A stretch of 64,000 nucleotides of DNA from positions 310,001 to 374,000 of the forward strand of contig JACKDU010000002.1 of assembly GCA_020633335.1 (NCBI GenBank). The letters run 5' to 3'. Of this stretch, positions 27,821-35,487 are shown piece after piece; position 1 is the first letter of the stretch; each line of letters opens with the position of its first letter. This DNA comes from Myxococcales bacterium (lineage in GTDB: Bacteria > Myxococcota_A > Polyangia > Nannocystales > Nannocystaceae). The notes below the pieces were generated by a model. It ran no database searches, had not been told where the DNA came from, and saw nothing but the letters and a program-made list of their open reading frames with translations. A program made the translations under genes and the position numbers.

Positions 27821-28351
27821 GTGGCCGGGGTGCGCGACGCGTTGGTGGCTCTGCTCGTCCTCCTTGGCGGCTGCCGGGCCTCCTGGGACTACCCGATGAT
27901 CGACTACGCGATGGTCCCGCTCCCGAGCGGCACCCCCTGCGCCGAGCTCGTGGCTGAGGCGCGCGAGCGCGGCCTCTCGGTGATCGTCAACAACCACACA
28001 CACGTGCTCGCCTGGGACGAGACCATCCTCCTCCGCGGCGAGCTCAAGCGGCTCCACCGCTCGGGGCGATATCTGCACGCGCAACGGATCCGCGAGATCC
28101 AGGCGACGCTCGTGTGCGGCTCGACGGCCCACACGCTGCCCGTGCGGACCTGTCGGATCCGCGGTCGAGCCTACGGGGTCTTCGATCTACAGGCGCTTGA
28201 GGGCGTCACCGAGGTCGGCCAGCTCGATGCGCCCTGCCTCCTGAATTTCAATCTCCGCACCGGCAACCGGTGGAGCCCTTGGATGAGCTCCCAGGGCCAC
28301 ACGGCGATCGTCCGCCGATCGCCCCGCGCGATCCTGGAGGGCGGCCGGTGA
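27821..28351 (+). CDS. Lipoprotein, paralogue of the next gene
   Basis: 176 residues with a short signal ending LLGGC. The family is unknown. The body has IREIQATLVCG, RTCRIRGRAYGVFD and DAPCLLNFN, the same order of cysteines and aromatic blocks as the following protein. The start is GTG at 27821; the stop overlaps the next GTG by four bases (GTGA). Confidence 0.8.
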   Translation: MAGVRDALVALLVLLGGCRASWDYPMIDYAMVPLPSGTPCAELVAEARERGLSVIVNNHTHVLAWDETILLRGELKRLHRSGRYLHAQRIREIQATLVCGSTAHTLPVRTCRIRGRAYGVFDLQALEGVTEVGQLDAPCLLNFNLRTGNRWSPWMSSQGHTAIVRRSPRAILEGGR

Positions 28352-28950
28352 GGCCAAACACGACCCTCCTCGCCCTCCTCGCCCTCGCGGGCTGCGCCCC
28401 GCCGTGGGGCGTCTTCGAGATCCAGCAAGGCTTCACCGTGAGCGAGCAGGCGGAGCGCTGCGAGACCATGGACGAGCGAGTCGCCCGGGACGGTATCTGG
28501 CGCCCGGAGTTCGTCATCATCGGCTTCGACCGGCGCTACGTGATGCCCTACGCGACCGACGAGCGCTGGGTGCTCGACCTCAGGGGCTACGACAAACGTG
28601 AGGTCACGGAGATCCGCGAGATCCGGCTGCGCTGCGGCGAGGAGGAGCGCGAGCTCCGCGTCCTCCGGTGCGGCGCGCGGGCCTACGTCGATCCCCGGCA
28701 AATCGCCGACTGGTACGGTCGCGGGGACCCGGAGACCCCCTGCTGGCTCAACATCGTCGCCGACGACGTCCGGGGCGAACTCCACGGCATCGAGATGGTG
28801 ATGCTCCGCCCGAGCCTGCGGCCGGCGCTCGCGCCGCTCACGGCCTCCGATCAACCGAGCCACGGAGACCCGCCCGCGCCGGAGACGACGGAGCCACCGA
28901 CGGCGAACGAGTCGGCGACGGCCGGGAACGACCCGACCGCGGACGAGTGA
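28348..28950 (+). CDS. Lipoprotein, paralogue of the preceding gene
   Basis: 200 residues, signal ending ALAGC. The sequence IREIRLRCG, VLRCGARAYVDPR and ETPCWLNIV parallels the upstream protein. The paired Cys (about residues 97 and 109, plus one in PCWLN) could form disulfides outside the cytoplasm. The C-terminal 40 residues are a Pro/Thr/Glu-rich tail absent from the first copy. The GTG start overlaps the upstream stop. The function is unknown. Confidence 0.8.
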   Translation: MRPNTTLLALLALAGCAPPWGVFEIQQGFTVSEQAERCETMDERVARDGIWRPEFVIIGFDRRYVMPYATDERWVLDLRGYDKREVTEIREIRLRCGEEERELRVLRCGARAYVDPRQIADWYGRGDPETPCWLNIVADDVRGELHGIEMVMLRPSLRPALAPLTASDQPSHGDPPAPETTEPPTANESATAGNDPTADE

Positions 28951-28962
28951 TCGGCGGAGCCC

Positions 28963-31900
28963 TCAGGCGCTGACCTCGGCCTCGGCCTCGGCCTCGACCG
29001 CGGCCGGCCGCGGCTTCGGCGGCGGCGGCGGGCGCATGCACACCCCGAGCTCGCGGGTCGACACATAGCCGCCGTCGACCTCCGCCAGGAGCCGCTCGCG
29101 GGTGAAGCGGTGATCGGCGATCGCCTCGCCGACCAGGGCCTCGACCACCTCACGCGGGCGGGCGCCGCCGTCCGGGCCCATCTTCAGGCGGAGCCGCAGG
29201 AGGCGGGCGTCGGCGTCGATCGTCGCGTCGATGATCCGCGGCCGGGCGTCGAGCACCTTGACCTCGGGCGCGCCCCGGCGGCCGCCCCCCTTCTTCTTGC
29301 CCTTCTTCCGCGCCTCGCGCTCGATCGGCAGCTCCGGGGCCGCCAGGCGCTCGCCGAGGTGGGCGGCGACCTCCTCGGCCTGGGCGTCGTCGAGGCTGAC
29401 GGCGTAGTCGGCCGCGGCGATCAGCTCGCCGAGGCGGCGCTCGCCGGCGCTGACCACCCGCAGATCGACGATCCCGAGCCCGGGGGGCGCGACCGCCTCG
29501 AGGCGCCGACGGAGATCGGCGGCGACCGCCTCGCGCTTGGCCTCGCTCCACTCGCCGGTCATGTCCTCCAGCGAGTCGTCGAGGATCAGGTCGATGTCGG
29601 CGACCTCCTCGCGGGCGGCGGTCCCGAGCGGCAGCGCCGGCCCGAAGCTCATCCGCGGCACCGGGTTGAAGCCGCGGGTGAACGCGACCTCGAGGCGCGC
29701 GCGCCGGAGCATCCGCGGGATCACCCGCAGGAGATCGAGGTGGCCCATGTAGCGCATCGGCCCGGCCTTGGCGAAGTGGATCCGCACCCGGGTGAAGGCC
29801 GCCTCGGCGGCCGCCTTGAAGGCCGAGCCCTCGTCGAGGATGCTCGCGCCGGTGATGCTCTTCAGGTGCCGGGTGAGGCGATCGACCGGGATCACGCCGG
29901 CCTCGTCGTCACCCTCGTCCGCCGCCTCCACGACCTCCACGACCTCGACGGGCGCGTGCGCGGCGATCCGCGCGTTTTCCGCAGCTTCCCGCGCCAGGCG
30001 ATCGGCCCGCACCCCGTCGAGCTCACGGAGCGCGACCAGCCGCTCGCCCCGCATCTCGCTCATGTCGCAGGCGATCCCGCAGTCGTAGCAGACCAGGCGC
30101 CGGGTCTCGGCCTCGGCCTCGGCGACGCTGGTCGGGTGGACCTGCGCCCCGGCCGGCTTGCCGCAGGGGGGCGACACCCGCCCCTTCAGCGCCTTGCGGT
30201 ACTCGCCCGCCAGGAAGTCGGGATCGAGGCCGATGTCGACGTGATCCCAGGGGAGCCGGGCGTCGACCGGCAGCGTCCGGGTGTAGCGCTCGGTCTCGAT
30301 CCCGGCGGCCGCCAGGGCCGCGAGCCAGCGCTCCATCGAGAAGACCTCCTTCCACCCGTCGAAGCGGCAGCCGCTGCGATAGGCGATCTCGAGGGCCTCG
30401 CCGAGGCGCCGATCACCCCGCGCGAAGAGGCACTCGAGCCAGCTCTCGCGGGGATCGTGGGTCTTGAGCCCGAGCTTGTAGCGCCGCGCCAGCCCCTTGA
30501 GGAGGTCGATCTTCCCCTGGAGATCGTCGACCGCCTCCATCGCCGCCCACTGGAAGGGCGTGTGCGGCTTCGGCACGTGCTGCGAGACCGAGCAGGTGAC
30601 CGTCGGCGGCCGCTTGAGGCCGAGCTCGCGGGCGACCTCGCGGACCTTGCGGCCGGTCTCGGCGATCCCGACGACGTCGGCCTCGGTCTCGGTCGGCAGG
30701 CCCATGATGAAGTACATCTTCATCCGGTCGTAGCCGCGGCTGAAGATCCGCCGCGCCGACGCGAGGATGTCGTCGTCGCTGACGTTCTTGTTGATCACGT
30801 CGCGCATCCGCTGGGTGCCGGCCTCGGGGGCGAAGGTCAGCCCCGAGATCCCGACCCCCTTGATCGCGTCGATGAGCCCCTCGCTGAGCCCGTAGGCCCG
30901 CAGCGAGGCGACCCCGAGCTTGACCTTGCGGCGCCGGAGCTCGGCGACCAGCTCCTGGATCAACGGATCGATGCAGGAGACGTCGGCGGTCGAGAGCGCG
31001 GTCAGGCTGGTCTCGGAGAAGCCCGAGCGATCGACCCCCTCGAGGATCGCGTCGATCACCGCCTTCGGATCGCGCTCGCGGACCGGCCGGTAGATGATCC
31101 CGGCCTGGCAGAAGCGGCACCCCTCGGTGCAGCCGCGGGTGATCTCGACCGACGCGCGATCGAAGATCGCCTCGGCGTAGGGCACCGGGAACTCGGTCGG
31201 GAACGGGTACTGGTCGAGATCGCGGACCCACACCCGCTCGACCCGCGCCGGCGCGCCGACGATCTCACCCCGCGGAGTCCGGCCGACGACCACCTGGAGC
31301 CCCGTGCGGGGGTCCTCCTCGACCCGGTAGAGCTCGGGCGCGTAGACCCCGGGGTGCTGGACGGCGGCCGCGATCACCTCGGCCCGCGTCGCCCCCTGCC
31401 GGCGGAGGCGGCCGATCGTCCGCAGGAGCGCGGGCAGCACCTCCTCGGCCTCGCCGACCAGGAAGAGATCGATGAAGGCCGCGAGCGGCTCGGGGTGGGT
31501 CGCGGTCGGCCCGCCGGCGATCACGATCGGGTGCTGATCGCCGCGCTCGTCGGCCCGCAGCGGGATCTGCCCGAGCTCGAGGTTGAGGAGGACGTTGGTG
31601 TAGCAGAGCTCGTACTGCAGGCTGAAGCCGACCACGTCGAAGTCGGCGAGCGGCCGCTGGTTCTCGAGGGACAAGAGCGGCAGGCCGCGCCCGCGGAGCT
31701 CGGCCTCCATGTCGGTCCACGGGCTGAACGCGCGCTCGCAGAGGAGATCCGGCGCCTGGTTGACCAGGTTGTAGAGGATCCGGGTGCCGAGGTGGCTCAT
31801 CCCGATCTCGTAGATGTCCGGGAAGGCGAGGACGAAGCGGCAGACCTGCGCGTCCCCCCACGCCTTGCGGATCTGCTGCTCCTCGCCGCCGAGGTAGCGG

Positions 31901-32004
31901 CCGGGCTTGGCTACTCGGGCGAGGAGCTCGGCGTAGGGGTGCGCGTCGGGGTCGAATGCGCCCCCGGCGGCGAGACGGTCCTGGATCGCAGCGTCGCTGA
32001 ACAT
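28963..32004 (-). CDS. B12-binding/radical SAM protein fused to a DUF2344 domain
   Basis: A 1013-residue fusion. Residues about 1-270 are the cobalamin-binding-like domain of the TIGR03960 family. The radical SAM core follows, with the [4Fe-4S] motif C292-x3-C296-x2-C299 in RGCTEGCRFCQAG. Residues from about 740 onwards (RVRIHFAKAGPMRYMGHLDLLR) match DUF2344 (TIGR03936), which other bacteria often encode as a separate adjacent gene. A cysteine pair (CYDCGIACD) lies between the two parts. The family's reaction is not established; a link to rRNA or ribosome modification has been suggested by gene context in other genomes. It is divergent from the dnaJ-type gene. Confidence 0.9.
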   Translation of the reverse strand: MFSDAAIQDRLAAGGAFDPDAHPYAELLARVAKPGRYLGGEEQQIRKAWGDAQVCRFVLAFPDIYEIGMSHLGTRILYNLVNQAPDLLCERAFSPWTDMEAELRGRGLPLLSLENQRPLADFDVVGFSLQYELCYTNVLLNLELGQIPLRADERGDQHPIVIAGGPTATHPEPLAAFIDLFLVGEAEEVLPALLRTIGRLRRQGATRAEVIAAAVQHPGVYAPELYRVEEDPRTGLQVVVGRTPRGEIVGAPARVERVWVRDLDQYPFPTEFPVPYAEAIFDRASVEITRGCTEGCRFCQAGIIYRPVRERDPKAVIDAILEGVDRSGFSETSLTALSTADVSCIDPLIQELVAELRRRKVKLGVASLRAYGLSEGLIDAIKGVGISGLTFAPEAGTQRMRDVINKNVSDDDILASARRIFSRGYDRMKMYFIMGLPTETEADVVGIAETGRKVREVARELGLKRPPTVTCSVSQHVPKPHTPFQWAAMEAVDDLQGKIDLLKGLARRYKLGLKTHDPRESWLECLFARGDRRLGEALEIAYRSGCRFDGWKEVFSMERWLAALAAAGIETERYTRTLPVDARLPWDHVDIGLDPDFLAGEYRKALKGRVSPPCGKPAGAQVHPTSVAEAEAETRRLVCYDCGIACDMSEMRGERLVALRELDGVRADRLAREAAENARIAAHAPVEVVEVVEAADEGDDEAGVIPVDRLTRHLKSITGASILDEGSAFKAAAEAAFTRVRIHFAKAGPMRYMGHLDLLRVIPRMLRRARLEVAFTRGFNPVPRMSFGPALPLGTAAREEVADIDLILDDSLEDMTGEWSEAKREAVAADLRRRLEAVAPPGLGIVDLRVVSAGERRLGELIAAADYAVSLDDAQAEEVAAHLGERLAAPELPIEREARKKGKKKGGGRRGAPEVKVLDARPRIIDATIDADARLLRLRLKMGPDGGARPREVVEALVGEAIADHRFTRERLLAEVDGGYVSTRELGVCMRPPPPPKPRPAAVEAEAEAEVSA

Positions 32005-32119
32005 GACATCACGTCAGATGGGGGCCCTTCTTGCCATAGAAGGCGCCCGCCGGCCACCCGCCGCGAGCCGCCATGCGGCCATCGGGCACGCGGGACCTTG
32101 CGCGCCATCCGCCAGGGCT

Positions 32120-32125
32120 TAACAT
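32120..32125 (+). promoter_or_regulatory. -10-like box (TAACAT) before the dnaJ-type gene
   Basis: TAACAT ends nine bases before the GTG at 32135. Confidence 0.4.
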
Positions 32126-32134
32126 GGCGCGCCA

Positions 32135-33139
32135 GTGAAGGACTTGTACGACGTTCTCGGCGTCGCTCGCAACGCGGACGCCAAGGAGATCAAGAAGGCG
32201 TTCCGCGGGCTGACGCAGCAGCTCCACCCGGACAAGAACCCGGGGGACAAGGCGGCGGAGGAGCGCTTCAAGGAGGTCACGACCGCCTATGAGGTGCTCG
32301 GCGACGCCGACAAGCGCAAGCTCTACGACGAGTTCGGTGAGATCAGCCTCACGCAGGGCTTCGACGCCGAGCGCGCCCGGGCCTACAAGCAGGCGCGGGC
32401 GGGCGGCGGCTTCCCCGGCGGCGGCTTCCCGGGCGGCGGCGGAGGCGGCGGCTTCCCCGGCGGCGGCGGCTTCTCCTTCTCGAACTTCTCGGACGCCCGC
32501 GGGACCTCGTTCGACGACCTCCTCTCCCAGCTCTTCGGCGGCGGCCGGGTCCGCGATGCCGACGACCTCTTCGGAGCCGCCCGCGGCCGCCCGCGACAGC
32601 AGCAGCAGGCCCGCGGCTACGACATCACCGGCGAGATCGAGGTCGACTTCCTCGACTCCCTCCTCGGGGTGACGGTGCCGCTGCGGGTCGAGTCGCAGGG
32701 CGGCGGCACCCGGACGCTCGACGTCCGGATCCCGCAGGGGATCAGCGACGGCGGCAAGCTCCGCCTCCGCGGTCAGGGCGGCGGCTCGCCCCCCGGCGAC
32801 ATCCTCCTCACCGTCCGCGTCCGCGCCCACGCAAACCTCACCCGGGACGGCATGAACCTGCAGATGGACCTGCCGGTGACCGCCCTCGAGGCCTACCGCG
32901 GCGGCCCGGTCGACGTGCCGACCCCCTGGGGGACGCTGACGGTCAAGCTCGCCCCCGGCTCGCAGAACGGCCAGCTCCTCCGCCTCAAGGGCAAGGGCGT
33001 GCAGATGTCGGGCAAGACCCCGGGCGACCTGCTCGTCCGCCTCGACCTGCGGATGCCGGCGGCGGGCTCGAAGGAGCTCCTCGACGCCCTCCAGGCCCTC
33101 CAGGAGGGCGAGGATCCGCGGGCCGGCCTCAAGCTCTAG
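32135..33139 (+). CDS. DnaJ-type co-chaperone without zinc finger (CbpA-like)
   Basis: 334 residues. The N-terminal J domain has LYDVLGVARNADAKEIKKAFR and the catalytic HPD in QLHPDKNPGD, and stimulates DnaK ATPase. A Gly/Phe-rich linker of GGGFPGG units follows (about residues 89-115). A C-terminal client-binding domain comes next (VTVPLRVES, VRIPQGISDGGKLRLRGQG, then PWGTLTVKLAPGSQNGQLLRLKGKG). The four CxxCxGxG zinc repeats are absent, so this is a class II J protein. The start is GTG at 32135. Confidence 0.92.
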   Translation: MKDLYDVLGVARNADAKEIKKAFRGLTQQLHPDKNPGDKAAEERFKEVTTAYEVLGDADKRKLYDEFGEISLTQGFDAERARAYKQARAGGGFPGGGFPGGGGGGGFPGGGGFSFSNFSDARGTSFDDLLSQLFGGGRVRDADDLFGAARGRPRQQQQARGYDITGEIEVDFLDSLLGVTVPLRVESQGGGTRTLDVRIPQGISDGGKLRLRGQGGGSPPGDILLTVRVRAHANLTRDGMNLQMDLPVTALEAYRGGPVDVPTPWGTLTVKLAPGSQNGQLLRLKGKGVQMSGKTPGDLLVRLDLRMPAAGSKELLDALQALQEGEDPRAGLKL

Positions 33140-33171
33140 CGGCGCCCAAACGGCGCTCGGCCGGGCGAGCC

Positions 33172-33203
33172 GACGGCCTCGACGTGACGACGTCGGGGCC
33201 GTC
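33172..33203 (+). terminator. Terminator of the dnaJ-type gene
   Basis: A 14-pair stem with one G-T wobble: GACGGCC-T-CGACGT against ACGTCG-G-GGCCGTC around a GACG loop. TT follows directly. Confidence 0.65.
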
Positions 33204-33295
33204 TTCGCGAGGCGAGCGCGCGCCGCCACGCGCCCGATCGCCGGCGCGTGTGCTCCCTCGCCGCCCCGCCCGGGCGCCCGTCGCCCGCCGCATGC

Positions 33296-33301
33296 TATGG
33301 A
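33296..33301 (+). promoter_or_regulatory. -10-like box (TATGGA) six bases before lipA
   Basis: TATGGA (TANNNT except for the last base) is followed by six bases and then the lipA GTG at 33308. Confidence 0.3.
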
Positions 33302-33307
33302 TCGGGC

Positions 33308-34261
<954 letters not shown>

Positions 34262-34352
34262 CTCCTCGTGCTGACGGCGGGGCGCGCGCCATGCCCTTCC
34301 ATGGCGGCCCGCGGGCCGCCCCGGAGCCGTGTCCACAGAGCGAGACTGGGTG

Positions 34353-34358
34353 TAGGAT
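34353..34358 (+). promoter_or_regulatory. -10-like box (TAGGAT) before the Met-rich lipoprotein
   Basis: TAGGAT ends eight bases before the ATG at 34367. Confidence 0.4.
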
Positions 34359-34366
34359 CGCCGCCG

Positions 34367-35410
34367 ATGCGTCGCCGGATCCGCCCGCTCTTCGCCCTCC
34401 TCTCCCTCCTCGCCCTCGCGCCCGCCTGCACCAAGAGCGACGCGCCCGGGACGGTCGACAAGCCGGCGCCCGAGGCCCAGGCGCCCGCCCCCGAGGCCGC
34501 GCCCGCCCCCGCCCCGGTCGCCCAGGCGCCCGCGGCCCCGGCGGACGCCGCCGCGACGGTGACGACCTCCGCCCCGCCCGAGATCGAGGTCCTCGACGCC
34601 GGCCAGGAGCCCCGCGAGCCGCTCCGGGTCAAGGTCCAGGCCGGCCAGCGCGAGACCATGATCATGGTCATGACGATGGGCATGGGCATGGACATGGGCG
34701 GCCTCGGCGGCATGCCCTTCACCAAGATGCCGCCGATCGAGATGAAGATGGACCTCCACATCACCTCGGTCTCCGACACCGGTGACTTCCGCTACGAGTT
34801 CAACCTCGCCGGCGTCGACATCAAGGACGCGCCCGGGACCATGCCGGAGCTCCGCGAGGCGATGAAGGGGGCGATGGCCGGGATGGTCGGCCTCAGCGGC
34901 CACTCGGTCGTCTCCAACCGCGGCGAGGTCCGCGAGGCCGGCTTCAAGGTGCCGCCGAACGCGACCCCGCAGGTCAAGCAGACCCTCGACGGGATGCAGC
35001 AGTCGATCCAGCAGATCGCGATCCCCTTCCCGGAGGAGGCGGTCGGCGTCGGCGCCCGCTGGAAGGTCACCTCGAAGCTCGCCCAGGTCAACGGGATCGC
35101 GCTGAACCAGGAGAGCACCTACGAGATCGTCGAGCGCGACGGCGACACCCTGAAGATGAAGACGGCGATCGTCCAGAGCGCCCCGCCCCAGCAGATCAAG
35201 GCGCCGGGGATGCCGGCGACCGCGTCCGTCTTCCTCGAGTCGATGGCCTCGTCGGGCGACGGCCAGACCGCCTTCGACCTCAACAAGGTCGTGCCGGTCG
35301 AGGGGAACATGTCGCTGGGCTCGAAGATGGCGATGAACGTCGACGCCGGCGGCCAGAAGCAGTCGATGTCGATGAAGATGGACCTCGACCTCGGGATCCG
35401 CAGCAACTAG
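34367..35410 (+). CDS. Lipoprotein with methionine-rich segment (DUF6263-like pattern)
   Basis: 347 residues. The signal ends ALAPAC, then comes a Pro/Ala/Glu linker to about residue 75. The body begins PLRVKVQAGQRETMIMVM and continues with many Met residues (MTMGMGMDMGG, then MPFTKMPPIEMKMDL). Later strands such as GVGARWKVTSKLAQVNGIALNQESTYEIVERDGDTLKM resemble DUF6263-type periplasmic lipoproteins, though I hold that loosely. A metal role is conceivable from the Met cluster but unproven. A bidirectional terminator follows. Confidence 0.8.
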   Translation: MRRRIRPLFALLSLLALAPACTKSDAPGTVDKPAPEAQAPAPEAAPAPAPVAQAPAAPADAAATVTTSAPPEIEVLDAGQEPREPLRVKVQAGQRETMIMVMTMGMGMDMGGLGGMPFTKMPPIEMKMDLHITSVSDTGDFRYEFNLAGVDIKDAPGTMPELREAMKGAMAGMVGLSGHSVVSNRGEVREAGFKVPPNATPQVKQTLDGMQQSIQQIAIPFPEEAVGVGARWKVTSKLAQVNGIALNQESTYEIVERDGDTLKMKTAIVQSAPPQQIKAPGMPATASVFLESMASSGDGQTAFDLNKVVPVEGNMSLGSKMAMNVDAGGQKQSMSMKMDLDLGIRSN

Positions 35411-35428
35411 CCGGCCCCCAAAAGAAAC

Positions 35429-35460
35429 GAGGGCTCGCCGACCGTCGTCGGCGAGCCCTC
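35429..35460. terminator. Bidirectional terminator between the Met-rich lipoprotein and vault gene
   Basis: A perfect 13-bp stem GAGGGCTCGCCGA/TCGGCGAGCCCTC with a 6-base loop. On the minus strand it is followed by GTTTCTTTTGG, so it ends the vault gene transcript well and probably also the plus-strand gene. Confidence 0.85.
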
Positions 35461-35487
35461 CTCGCGACCCGAGGCCGCGCCGGCGCC

